Positions 11,079 through 21,506 of a stretch of 64,000 nt of DNA are shown here, in pieces. The notes under the pieces were generated by a model. That model was not told where the DNA came from. It saw only the letters and a program-made list of their open reading frames with translations, and did no database searches. Origin of the DNA: Leptodactylus fallax (Eukaryota; Chordata; Amphibia; Anura; Leptodactylidae); contig CAMRHE010000351.1 in NCBI GenBank assembly GCA_947044405.1, forward strand, positions 1,549,001 through 1,613,000, written 5' to 3'. How positions within the stretch are numbered: position 1 is the stretch's first letter; each line of letters starts with the position of its first letter. A program made the position numbers and the translations under genes.

Positions 11079-12685
11079 CAGTGGGGAAAAAAAGTATTTA
11101 GTCAGCCACCAATTGTGCAAGTTCTCCCACTTAAAAAGATGAGGCCGGCCTGTAATTGTCATCATAGGTAGACCTCAACTATGAGAGACAAAATGAGAAA
11201 ACAAATCCAGAAAATCACATTGTCTGATTTTTTAAAGAATTTATTTGCAAATTATGGTGGAAAATAAGTATTTGGTCACCTACAAACAAGCAAGATTTCT
11301 GGCTCTCACAGACCTGTAACTTCTTCTTTAAGAGGCTCCTCTGTCCTCCACTCATTACCTGTAGTAATGGCTCCTGTTTGACATTGTTATCAGTATAAAA
11401 GACACCTGTCCACAACCTCAAACAGTCACACTCCAAACTCCACTATGGTGAAAACCAAAGAGCTGTGGAAGGACACCAGAAAACAAAATTGTAGACCTGC
11501 ACCGGGCTGGGAAGACTGAATCTGCAATAGGCAAGCAGCTTGTTGTGAAGAAATCACCTGTGGGAGCAATAATTAGAAAATGGAAGACATACAAGACCAC
11601 TGATAATCTCCCTCGATCAGGGGCTCCACGCAAGATCTCACCCTGTGGGGTCAAAATGATCACAAGAACGGTGAGCAAAAATCCCAGAACCACACGGGGG
11701 GAACTAGTGACTGACCTGCAGAAAGCTGGGACTAACATAACAAAGGCTACCGTCAGTAACACACTACGCCGCCAGGGACTCAGATCCTGCAGTGCCAGAC
11801 GTGTGTCCCCCTGCTTAAGCCAGTACATATCTGGGCCCGTCTGAAGTTTGCTAGAGAGCATTTGGATGTTCCAGAAGAGTATTGGGAGAATGTCATATGG
11901 TCAGATGAAACCAAAGTAGAACTGTTTGGTAGAAACACAACTCGTGGTGTTTGGAGGAGAGTGAATGCTGAGTTGCATCCAAAGAACACCATACCTACTG
12001 TGAAACATGGGGGTGGCAACATCATGCTTTGGGGCTGTTTCTCTGCAAAGGGACCAGGACGACTGAACTGTGTACATGAAAGAATGAATGGGGCCATGTA
12101 TTGTGAGATTTTGAGTGCAAACCTCCTTCCATCAGCAAGGGCATTGAAGATGAAACGTGGCTGGGTCTTTCAGCATGACAATGATCCCAAGCACACCGCC
12201 AGGGCAATGAAGGAGCGGCTTCGTAAGAAGCATTTCAAGGTCCTGGAGTGGCCTAGCCAGTCTCCAGATCTCAACCCCATAGAAAACTTTTGGAGGGAGT
12301 TGAAAGTCCGTGTTGCCCAGCGACAGCCCCAAAACATCACTGCTCTAGAGGAGATCTGCATGGAGGAATGGGCCAACATACCAGCAACAGTGTGTGCCAA
12401 CCTTGTGAAGACTTACAGAAAACGTTTGACCTCTGTCATTGCCAACAAAGGATATATAACAAAGTATTGAGATGAACTTTTGTTATTGACCAAATACTTA
12501 TTTTCCAACATAATTTGCAAATAAATTCTTTAAAAATCAGACAATGTGATTTTCTGGATTTGTTTTCTCATTTTGTCTCTCATAGTTGAGGTCTACCTAT
12601 GATGACAATTACAGGCCGGCCTCATCTTTTTAAGTGGGAGAACTTGCACAATTGGTGGCTGACTAAATACTTTTTTCCCCCACTG
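11079..12685 (+). mobile_element. Tc1-family transposon, complete with long TIRs
   Basis: It is flanked by TA at 11077-11078 and 12686-12687 and starts and ends CAGTGGGG../..CCCCACTG. The terminal inverted repeats are about 200 bp (11079-11278 and 12487-12685) and nearly identical, including an internal 'gacctcaactatgagagaca' segment. The length, about 1.6 kb, is normal for fish and frog Tc1 elements. The ends look competent for mobilisation, but the transposase is frameshifted (next entry). Confidence 0.95.
11445..12470 (+). pseudogene. Tc1 transposase, two frameshifts
   Basis: The probable start is ATG 11445 ([10 protein letters not shown]). A one-base insertion in the A-run near 11481 shifts the frame and exposes a stop at about 11517. 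A two-base duplication near 11800 shifts it back, so the DNA-binding half (11485-11800) and the catalytic half (11800-12470) lie in different frames. The N-terminal helix-turn-helix region ends in the GRPR-like 'LPRSGAPRK'. The catalytic half is an open frame of about 200 codons with WSDETK (first Asp), [10 protein letters not shown] (second Asp) and PIENFW (Glu). The second Asp and the Glu are 34 residues apart, the DD34E signature of Tc1. The stop is TGA at 12468. The resemblance is to the Passport/frog Tc1 lineage. All catalytic residues are present, but the gene cannot make a full protein as it stands. Confidence 0.95.
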
Positions 12686-12687
12686 TA

Positions 12688-13027
12688 TATGTGATTAAAT
12701 AAGGCCATTCAGAGCCTCCCATGCAGAATCCATCTAAAATCACAAGTAGTGTAAGCCTGACTTTCATCTGGCATAGTCACAACACAGAGAAAGCAAGAGA
12801 TAAAGGACAGACCCCATTATAGTCACTGTCTCTAGGTGGAGCCGTCTTAATGTTTAGTCCATTCTTTTGTTCCTTCGACGCACCGGAAGAACGGACTAAA
12901 ACAACGCAGATGTGAACCCAGCCCAAGTTAAGATAAAGCAGTCCTATGCAAAGCCAACCACAGCTCTGAAGTGACACAGTCACCATGAAGTGTGTTTGAT
13001 GGAATCCAGCACTGCTATAAAATGGAC
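12688..13027. other. No recognised feature
   Basis: This short gene-free interval between two transposons shows no motif. Confidence 0.4.
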
Positions 13028-13359
13028 CTAAGGCCTCTTGCAGACGACCGTGGCAGAGATCAGTGTGCTATCTGTGTTTTTCATGGATAACACAATGACC
13101 CATTCATTTCTATGGGCCTGTACACATGACTGTGAATTACACCTTCCCGTGTTCGGGCCGACAGTCTGGGCCGCAAAATAAAGAACAGGTCCTATTCCTG
13201 TCCGATTTTACGGCTCCTATTCATTTAATGAAAGGGGTTGCGGAAGCATGGTCCATGCACGGGCTGCACATGGGTGACATCCACATATCCCCCGTGCACC
13301 GCCCGTGCCTTTAATTCACAGCTGTCCGGAAGCACACGGTCGTCTGCAACCGGCCTTAG
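13028..13359. mobile_element. MITE with ctaaggcc...ggccttag ends
   Basis: Terminal inverted repeats of about 25 bp ('ctaaggcctcttgcagacga' and its complement at 13337-13359) bound a 332-bp non-coding element. The superfamily is not certain: the ends could carry a TAA-type duplication (PIF/Harbinger-like) but this is not proven. Confidence 0.75.
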
Positions 13360-13828
13360 AGTTGTCTCTCATCTGGTGCTGTGTGCCTATAGATGTGGTC
13401 TGTTCTAAAAGCCTCTCTACAAGCCCCTCCAAGGGTTTTTCTGGGATCCAGATATTGATGGACTCTGATCACAGACATTAAACCTCTCAGATGGTGTGTT
13501 TGAATTGAGGTCTCTTTGCAGGATTGGGCTTCTTCCCGTGACTACATGCCTCCCTTTACCCCCAGTGAGATTGTGGGAACCTTTCAGCTGCTATGCTTGT
13601 GAAGGCTCAATAGGAACATAGCCACCTAGCCATAAATTGCAGTATTCAGATGTAACAAACGTTGGAATATATCTTATCAGAAAAAATGCTTCTTGCTCAA
13701 ATCGTCAGGTTGTTTCCACACCTTGCAATCCCTCTGCTATACTGACTTTCACTCAAAATCTCTGCTATATCTTCAAGACGGACTGTAGGTCTCATGTCTT
13801 AGATTAAACATGTCTATAGAAATCTTTA
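13360..13828. other. No recognised feature
   Basis: This interval is gene-free. No match was found to other parts of the window. Confidence 0.4.
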
Positions 13829-14057
13829 AGGCTAAAGCCCAACATAACACTCCGCAGACAAAAAGCGCTGCGGAAAAAAACGCTTTGGAAACGTATTATA
13901 CTTAAAAGGAAACTGCCGGCGTTTCCATAGGTATAATTAACATGCTGCAATTTGCAAAAACACCTTTTTTTTTTTTTAAATCGCAGCATTTCCTCTGCAG
14001 ATTATTTTCTGCAATGTGTGGATGAGATTAGCCAAAATCCACTTTTCAGTTAATGTA
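13829..14057 (+). repeat. Copy of palindromic repeat family F
   Basis: This copy contains the core 'ctgcaatgtgtggatgagat' followed by 'tagcc', shared with copies at 42467-42765, 55327-55610, 55747-56215 and (reverse) 57872-58203. Ends read 'ggctaa..gcc'. The family is rich in complementary segments ('gctgcgg', 'aaacgc..gcgttt') and has no coding capacity. Confidence 0.7.
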
Positions 14058-14077
14058 AAACTCGGCCATGACCTCAA

Positions 14078-14360
14078 GGGGTTTTCTGGCCCTAAATCAA
14101 TTTATCAAACTGATGACCTAGCCACTGTATCGGATGTCTAGAGGTTCAACACCCAAGCCCTGCACAGATCAGCTAGTGCAGTAGCCTCCAAGTGCCAGAA
14201 GCTGCTAGTGGACAGGCAGTGCATGTAGAGCTGCTCCTATTCAAGTAATAGGATCGGCGCAGCAGTTTCCCAGAACTCATATACAATGCCAGCCCCCACA
14301 GATCACATACTGTGAATAGGTCATCATTATGAAAAATTTATTTGGGATCGGAAAATCCCT
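14078..14360. mobile_element. TTAA-type MITE with mutated left target
   Basis: The left end is 'aggggttttctggc' after TCAA (14074-14077). The right end is 'gatcggaaaatccct' before TTAA (14361-14364). An internal 'cctattcaagtaatagg' palindrome matches those in related elements at 17589-18003. Confidence 0.65.
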
Positions 14361-14574
14361 TTAAAGAGGGGAGGGGAAGGAGAGAGCAGGAGCACAGGCT
14401 TAATCTGATGCTGGAGCTAAATAGCAGCTTTCTCCCATAACCAAAATACTTTATTCACATCAACATTTCTCTATACATGCCATAAATACAAGCCCTGAAC
14501 AACCCCTTTAAGGTTGGCCATCAATGTTAGATCGTCAACGGTACAATTGTCAGGACCCGCTGGACAAAGCTGCC

Positions 14575-14885
14575 ATGTCATCTTTAATGCAGAGTGAACA
14601 CTGTAAAAACAAAATGCAAAAAATTGATAAACTTGTGTGTTATTTCACATTGACTCCCAAAAAACATTAATAAAAGCTAATCAAAACATTATGATGGTAT
14701 GTACCCCAAATGGGACCAAATGAAAGTACAACTTGTCACACAAAGAATAAGCCCTCACATAGCTGTGTGAGTAGAAAAATAAAAAGTTATGAATTTTGGA
14801 AGACGGGGATGGAAAATATGAAAAAAGTCGCCAAGCATTAACATACAAAGTACCCTGTGTCCTTAAAGGGTTAAAGCCCAAAATA
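14575..14885. repeat. Fragment of long TTAA-family repeat
   Basis: This block matches 6240-6545 segment by segment ('ttaatgcagagtgaac', 'aatcaaaacatt', 'gtaccccaaa', 'gttatgaattttggaaga') and ends in 'aaagggttaaag'. Confidence 0.7.
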
Positions 14886-14929
14886 TGTAAAATATTAAAG
14901 GGTTTAAAAAAACTAATTAACACCCCAGC

Positions 14930-15260
14930 TACACCGAGATCATTTATACAATGAAAACTGATTGGACTTTACAGCGGTTTCATCAATGACAACGCAATTT
15001 GCAGATTACATTCATTTATTCTCGCCAACCGACAAATGAGTTTCAGCAAATTTTACCAAAACAATGGAATTTAATAATGCTGGAATATTGTTTCGTCTTT
15101 CAATTAAACATGACATAAAAAGTCAGGATGAAATTAACATCCACGTGTTTCACAGAGAAATAATAACGCTCCTCCCCGGAGAGATCCGACTGCTGAGATC
15201 TTTATTACAGCGGATTTAATATTTGCTGGATGGAGTCTAAATATCAGAAAAGATTTTTAT
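14930..15260. other. Unmasked island, candidate conserved non-coding element
   Basis: This is AT-rich, non-repetitive sequence with several homeodomain-type cores (AATTAA, TTTAAT) and no repeat relative in the window. It is bounded on both sides by transposon debris. It has no open frame of note. Calling it conserved is inference from its texture only. Confidence 0.3.
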
Positions 15261-15264
15261 ACAA

Positions 15265-15915
15265 AGTGGCAGAAATTGCAGAAAAATACCCCCCCCCTTT
15301 ATATTTAACAAATTTCTCTTCCTTAAAGGGAATGTATCATTTATGTATTTTGTACTAATGAAAAATCTGACACAAAACATATTATGTTTCCAACCTTTTA
15401 TTTTTTGCTGGTAATTTTTCTTTTAAATCAATTTTTTGTAATGATTATGGGGGCGGCCATTTTGCCTGAGTTGTTGTTTACAGCATTCAGAGATCTGCTT
15501 TACAGCAGTCACATTGTCCATATGAACCTGTAGTGTGGAAATGATTTATCAGAGGGAATTTATTATTTGAGTCTTTTTTGTGCCCTTCTACCTGTCTTTT
15601 TTTCCCTGGCCTTGACTTTTCTATTGGAATGATTAGTTTAGGGATCGCACCTGCTCTGGGGCCAATCATAGTATAGCAATCCCTATATAAACCCACAGCT
15701 TATTCCATCCTGTGCCTGATTATTCTGGCTGTCTGCTTCTAGTTTGCCCTGAGCCTCACCTCTACTCTACTACTCCTGTGTACCGAATCCTGCATACGTC
15801 TGACCACGGATGCTTCTTACTCCTGAGGTACTATTCCTGCTCCTCATCTACTATTGTTTAAGTACTGTGCCATTGCCTCACCAATTGGACTTCAAATCAG
15901 ATAACTAGCACTGTT
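15265..15915. other. Gene-free; part may be a degraded LTR
   Basis: Around 15670 the sequence 'ccctatataaacccacag' is TATA-box-like and is followed by a C/T-rich stretch, the arrangement seen in the solo LTRs of this window. No paired ends or target duplication could be fixed, so this is a weak suggestion. Confidence 0.25.
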
Positions 15916-15916
15916 A

Positions 15917-16800
15917 CACAGGCAGGATTACTGTAATTCCCCTTTTATAAAGCTAGAGAGAGATAGTACAGGAATCATCATTGACATTAGGTAATAGAGA
16001 GAGGTCACCTCCTCTCCTTTCTGCAGATCACAAAGCATACCACAGTATTCCTGTTCTGTAGAGATCACTTCTGTGGGCATGCTTTCTGAAGGAATATTCC
16101 ATCTCAAAGCTTGTCGATATTCCTGTTCTGTAGAGATCACTTCTGTGTACCTGTTATATAGAGATCACTTCTCAACAGTCAGCTCATTATCATAACAGGC
16201 AGGATTATAATGACAGATACTGTAATACTTCTAATATAAGGCTAGAGACAGATAATATAGGATTTGTCATTGATAATACATAAAGGGAGATAGGCCACTT
16301 CCTCCCCCTTCCTGCACATCACAAAGCTTGCCACAATATTCCTGTTCTGTAGAGATCACTTCTGTGGGCATGATTTGTGATGGAATACTTCTGTATTTCA
16401 TCACAAAGTATGTCCACAATATTCCTATTCTGGAGAGATATCTTCTCAGCAGTCATCTTATTATCATCACAGGCAAAATTACTCTATTATAAAGCTAGAG
16501 ACAGATTACATAGAATTCATCATTGATAGTACGTAATGGAGACAGGTAACCTCCTCCTCCTTCCTGCTCATCACAAAGCATGCCACAATATCCCTGTTCT
16601 GTAGAGATCACTTCTGTATTCTGTATTCTGGAGAGATCACATTGCACCTAATTATCATCGCAGGCAAGATTACAATGACAGACACTGTAACACCTCTATT
16701 ATAAAGCAAGGGTCAGTTAACACAGGATTCATTATTGACAATAGGTCCTTACCCTCCCTGTTCATTAGAAAGCATGCCCACGACCATGACCTTTGTAAGT
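15917..16800. repeat. Degenerate tandem repeat, unit about 190-280 bp
   Basis: Units begin 'caggcaggatta' or close variants near 15917, 16196, 16470 and 16662. Each contains 'aaagctagagacagat', a 'cctcctc' C/T block, 'gcacatcacaaagc' and one or more 'ctgtagagatcacttctgt' segments, the last itself repeated within units. The copies have diverged by substitutions and internal duplications. A 70-codon open frame inside is incidental. Confidence 0.85.
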
Positions 16801-17580
16801 CACAGAGAATGTCCCCAATACAGTCCAATGAATAATTTTCTTATGTTCTTAAATTTTCTTATCACGATGGTTGCTATAGCAAATCTCTTAAGTTTTATGG
16901 GATGTACACGATTATGTCTCAGAATATGTATTTACAGTTAACGCATTTCATATAAGGTGCGTATATCTACAGTATAGTGTCTTTGGGTAGTCTTTTGGCT
17001 GCAGACTAAATGACAGTATTCTGCTACATGGCTTAAAGTAATACTAACAAGGCGCGGGGCTTTCCTAATACTTTTCAGCATTGTCTCAGCTAACATTCTA
17101 AAGAAATCAGTCATGCTACAATAATATTAAGAGACTTCACTGCAGCGGAAAGAACACTAATTAAAATGACAACTTGTCATGTATTGGATGGAGAAAATCA
17201 ATTGTTTTATCAAATTAAGATGTTCTGCTTGGCTGAACACTTTGCCAAGGCCACAAAGGCTGCATGAACGACCATCCTTTATATCAAGTCTACCTGGTGC
17301 TTTATTATGGATGAGGCAGAACGCGCTTTTCTGTCGGCTCTGACACGGCAAGATCATTTTTTATATAATCACAAACCGATTTATTCTTCGACATGTTAAC
17401 ATTTCAATACCCCGAGGAGGATACAGAGAACTTCCCACTTGTACGTAATGAGGCAAAGGTGAAAAAAGATGGTTCAGAAATCATTATTCTCTTTTTGTTC
17501 CTTTCTGTACGACAATGCTGCCTGGGGAAAAAACATTTGTGAAAGGGCTCTTAGAAAACTTTGACACCTATAGGGAGCTA
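16801..17580. other. Gene-free; unmasked island at about 17090-17360
   Basis: The segment from 17090 to 17360 is non-repetitive with mixed composition and motifs such as 'aatattaagagactt' and 'caattgttttatcaaatt'. It has the look of a conserved regulatory element, but nothing in the window proves it. Confidence 0.3.
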
Positions 17581-17588
17581 CACTTTAA

Positions 17589-18003
17589 AGAGGTTGCCTT
17601 GGATCTGAAGATAATCAATACTAGTAGCCTATCCTCAGGAGAAGTCATCAATATCAGATCGGTCAAGGTCCGATCAATAGTTGTAGCTGTCGGAAATTGT
17701 ATACTAGGTATATGTCTGGGAGCAGCTCTACTCCTATTCAAATGAATAGGAGTGGGGCTGCAGTTCCAGGCGCCACCACTACAGTGTATGGACCATAAGC
17801 TATATACACCTCCGTACACTGTAGTGGTGGCAACTAGGAACTGCAACTCCCGCTTGAATAGGAGCAGGGCTGCTTCCAACCGTAATCCGAACGAGCTGAT
17901 TGGCATGGGGTACGGGTGTTGGACCCTGACCAATCTGATACTGATGACCTACGCTATGGATAGATCATCAGTACCAATTATATTCAGATCCTGGACAACC
18001 CCT
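17589..18003. mobile_element. TTAA-type MITE with long internal palindrome
   Basis: The left target is TTAA 17585-17588 followed by 'agaggttgcctt'. The right end is 'ctggacaaccccttt' with the target mutated to TTGA (18004-18007). The interior holds nested inverted repeats: 'cctattcaaatgaatagg' near 17733 and a 'ccaccactacagtgta' arm repeated in inverted orientation near 17815. These arms explain the 76-121 codon open frames on both strands. Confidence 0.75.
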
Positions 18004-18022
18004 TTGAGTCAATTACCATTAA

Positions 18023-18323
18023 AGGGAGTCTTATATCAAGCCCAGCTCTACAGATATATAAGTTAGGGTCACCTGAATCAAACAGTGTTTTCCCCTTGCG
18101 AATCGCTGCCTCCATTGCTGAGATATCAAGGTTTTTGACCAAAGACGTAAGCGACAACGCCCTGGTTGCTCCAAAGAACTAATTTTCATATTGACAAAAA
18201 TGGCAATATATCAGCATTAGAGGCACCGATTTACAAGAGGAAAACAGTGTTTGATTCAGGTGACCCTAACCTATCTATCTATGTAGTAGGGTAGACCTAC
18301 TGGGTTCTTGCAAAAGACTCCCT
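18023..18323. mobile_element. TTAA MITE, family G (agggagtc ends)
   Basis: The element lies between TTAA 18019-18022 and TTAA 18324-18327. Ends read AGGGAGTC../..GACTCCCT. Sub-terminal inverted segments ('gggtcacctgaatcaaacag' and its complement near 18250) make most of the 301-bp element foldable. Relatives are at 34398-35389 and, as a fragment, at 54960. Confidence 0.9.
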
Positions 18324-18327
18324 TTAA

Positions 18328-18838
18328 AGTGTAACTAAACTTTCGAACAACTTTTTAATTTCTGGCAGTATTTGTGTCATAAATAAATTTTGGAACATAT
18401 TTTATTTTCAAATTTTTCTCCTTTCTGTGAAATCCTGCATTTTGTCACTCTTTCCCTCCAAACAGTTATATCTTGGACATTATTATGATATCTTATTTCC
18501 AGAGATATCACTGGCTAAAAACACAGTGTCATATGAATCTCCTCTTTCATATTACACCAAGTTTGTACATTTTATAATGTCCGAGATATAACTGTTTGAA
18601 GTGACCCTGCCCCCCCATTTTCTCATTTTTCTTACATATTACACAGCCCCTACACCATACACAGTAACATTCAGTGAGAGGCAGAAACAGCTCTCAATAC
18701 AGAGGCAAGGGGAAGAGTGAAAAAATGCAGGATTTCACAGAAAGGAGACAAAATGTGTTAATAAAGTATATTACAAAATTTATTAATAACACAAATACTG
18801 CCAGGAAATCAAAAGTTGTCCGAAAGTTTAGTTATGCT
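18328..18838. mobile_element. TTAA MITE with about 135-bp TIRs, abuts family G copy
   Basis: The element lies between TTAA 18324-18327, which is also the right target of the preceding element, and TTAA 18839-18842. The first and last about 135 bp are inverted copies ('ctaaactttcgaacaact' versus its complement near 18815; 'ctgtgaaatcctgcattt' in both arms). The centre carries 'acagttatatcttggacatt' and its complement. No coding capacity. Confidence 0.9.
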
Positions 18839-18842
18839 TTAA

Positions 18843-19067
18843 AGGATTATTTCCTTCTAATTGTTATGCTGGAGTTAGGAAGTGAACCCACAAAGCCACA
18901 ATCCATTTTTTACTGGCTAAACTAGGGTGACATGTCTAAGGGATTATCTAATCTTGACCCTTTAACCTCAATGCTGCTGGAGACAATCACCAGGTTGCAG
19001 TCTCCAGAGCAGTTTCAGAGTGGTTGCAATAGAGAACCATAAAAAAAAAAAAAAAAGATAGTCAATA
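18843..19067. other. Spacer with A-run
   Basis: This is a short gene-free interval with an (A)16 run at about 19040 just upstream of a solo LTR. Confidence 0.5.
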
Positions 19068-19726
19068 TGTAACGTCTCTGCCTGTTCAGGTCTCTGCACC
19101 ACCCTCCGCCTGCACGCGGCGGCGCAGGAAGCGTGCTCAGCTTGATTCCTTGCGTAAGATTCTTGTTGCTCAGTCTGAACACTGTCCTAGACTATGTAAT
19201 TGATTTTCTACCACACCCGTCTCAGCACCTTGATTTTCCTCTGCTCCACTAATAGTTAATTTCAGCCTTGCCTGTGTGATTGACAGTCTGTCTACCAATC
19301 CAGTCTGGGGCAGGTCCTGACTTTCTATAAACAGGTTGTTAGCCATCACATGGTCGCTGGCTATTGATTCTGTCTTGTGACTTGTCCCTGCTAGCTCCTA
19401 TTCTGCTATTCCCTGTATTCCTATTTCTGACCTCTGGCTCTGTTTTTGACTATTCTCCTGGATTGTGATTTTGTACTGCATTGCTCGACTGTTACCGACC
19501 CCTTGGCTTGCTCACTCTGCTTCTGTGTTTTGTCTTGTCCTGTTCTGTGTGTCACTTATATTAGGAAGGGCCTGTCGACCAGTTGCTGCCGTCGCTTAGG
19601 ACAGAACGGGCAAGTTAGCCAGGGACAGTGGGGGGTTCAGCTTTAGGGCTCACTGTCTTGTTGTGTCCCTCCCCCCAGGGTTCTGCAGTGGCACTGGGGA
19701 ATTGCTCAACTGGCAATTCCCTTACA
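19068..19726 (+). mobile_element. Solo LTR, family S copy 1
   Basis: The ends are TGTAAC../..CCCTTACA. The direct 5-bp target duplication CAATA is exact on both sides (19063-19067 and 19727-19731). It is 659 bp, with 'ctttctataaacagg' as a TATA-like site near 19325. There is no internal retrotransposon sequence. Two further copies occur at 34594-35246 and, inverted, at 36603-37206; all share 'gattttgtac' and 'aggaaggg' segments and the same ends. Family knowledge: a lone LTR with intact target duplication arises by recombination between the two LTRs of a former full element. Confidence 0.92.
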
Positions 19727-19731
19727 CAATA

Positions 19732-20457
19732 TTAGTAAAGAGTTGACAACAGGTTATCAAGGAGTCAATGGGATGAAACAGATTCCAGGCTCAGGAACTA
19801 AGCCAAGGTCAAAACTCAGAAAAGAACTAAAAGTGCTAAGTATGGATCTAAGGATAAAATAGAAGAATGTCCAAAGTCAACTTAGGGTCCTATAAGAAGA
19901 GCAAATACAATAGCCACAAAGCATAAAGACTTACGAGAAGGAAGAACCATGTCAGATACTCCATACCAGGGGAGAGAAAGTCGGTCCCACTGTTTGCCTG
20001 GTAAATGTCTGCTTTTGACTGCTATCTCTGCACCCACAGAGATATGGTGCTGGAGCATGAGTTGGTGGTATTATACATCTTCTATGATATTACCATTGTA
20101 TATATATTGTACATGTTTTTGGATGTTTTTAATGTTTTCTTCTTTTTATATTATTACAATACATTGTATATGATGTGACTCTGTTTTTTGGAATCCTTTC
20201 TCTGTATAAGAATCTCAAATGCAGCACAGGCATTGAAGTAGAAAACTATTCCTTGACACGTCTTGATGTGCTATTTAGAGGGCTCCAACAATTATTAGAG
20301 CACCTTGTTGACTGTCTTTAGTGTTCTTCACTATTATTAAGTGCACTTCTCATCTACTGGAGAATTTAATAAGACAGGAATGAATCGGCAGATCAATGTC
20401 GTCTTATTTAATCGAGGGGAAAAAACAGCTCACACTATGTACTACTGAAAAATCATC
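19732..20457. other. Gene-free interval before gypsy element
   Basis: No feature was recognised. The last four bases (CATC) form the left target duplication of the gypsy insertion. Confidence 0.45.
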
Positions 20458-21462
20458 TGTAGGGAACTGCCATTTCTACTAGTATATAATGTATCTGGCT
20501 TCTTTGCCCCTGCAGTTTGGCTTCAGAGACCCCAGGCATTTAGTGCAAGTTTTGTTTTGTAAATACAGTGAGTCAGACACATGTGAGGCAGAGCTGCTGG
20601 GGGGAGAGATGTGAGCAGAGCTGCTGAGACAGACATGTTATGTCTGGGGGAGTCTAAGAGCCACTTGTTCCTCTTTACTTCACAGTATATAGTTAGGTAT
20701 GTATTACCCCCTATATACTCACAGGACCTAGCTAGTAACCGTAGTTAGGGATCAATATATATATAGTTCAGGGCAGTGATAGGTTAGGCTTCCGAAGGCC
20801 AACTAGCTAGTTAGAGGCCCGGTGGCACTAGTAGTTTAGCTGGCAGGTTAAGGACTCAGTGTTAGGGTAGTCAGGCCTGCATCTACTGCCGTCACCGTCG
20901 CCCTGTTTGCTGCCTGTGAAGAATCTCACCATCATCATCATCTCCTGATCGGCTGTCTGTCATCTCCTGGAAGAATCCGAGGATCCACAGTCATCCACAG
21001 GGGCCCCTGCATCTCTTCTGTTGCCTGGAGGTATTGTGCACTGGACTCTTGCTATATATTTATATATATACCCGGGTATATAACCTAAGACGGTTGAGGA
21101 CTTGCTGGTTGTTGTAGTATTGCTGTGTTCTGAGTATATTGTATGTATGTATTATTACCCTGTTGATTCTTATAAAGCTACTGTTATAACCTTATGTGGT
21201 ATCTGTATGTATTCTTCAGACTGTGAGATTAGTACAGTGATCCTTGTTAAGGCTACTAACTGTATTTCATGGGTAAGTCCCAGGAAGAGATCCTCCCTGT
21301 AATACAGAGGCTCTATCCTGGGTGGAGGCACTGATATATTTCATATATGTTCCCACTCTTCCCTTCAGCGAAGGCTTCAGGTCCCATTATACACACAGGT
21401 CAGCGCCAGAGTCTGTTGCGGGAGGGATAATACTCATACCCCCCCCCCCAAATAGGGCTACA
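20458..21462 (+). repeat. Gypsy 5' LTR
   Basis: It starts TGTAG and ends CTACA, a 5-bp inverted terminus. It contains an AT-rich TATA-like core at 21053-21070, the palindrome TATACCCGGGTATA at 21067-21080, and a C run near the end. Pairs with 26846-27848. Confidence 0.97.
21053..21080 (+). promoter_or_regulatory. LTR TATA-like core promoter
   Basis: 'tatatatttatatatata' is followed by a CCCGGG-centred palindrome about 400 bp before the LTR end. The right LTR has the same site with one base changed. Promoter function is inferred from position and composition. Confidence 0.5.
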
Positions 21463-21464
21463 TT

Positions 21465-21484
21465 TGGAGGCACTGCTGAGATTT
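21465..21484 (+). promoter_or_regulatory. Primer binding site, tRNA-Thr-like
   Basis: TGGAGGCACTGCTGAGAT begins two bases after the LTR. It is complementary, with few mismatches, to the 3' end of a vertebrate tRNA-Thr (…GGTGCCTCCA) as I remember that tRNA. Ten of the first ten positions match through GGCAC. Confidence 0.65.
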
Positions 21485-21506
21485 AGAAGTGGGAATAGTC
21501 ATTGAT

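Noticed and set aside
17568..18066. 121- and 104-codon frames on opposite strands
   Set aside because: They arise from the internal palindromes of a TTAA MITE.
21102..21302. 66-codon open frame found in both LTRs (also 27490-27690)
   Set aside because: It is repeated only because the LTRs are duplicates. It overlaps the promoter/leader region and has no motif.
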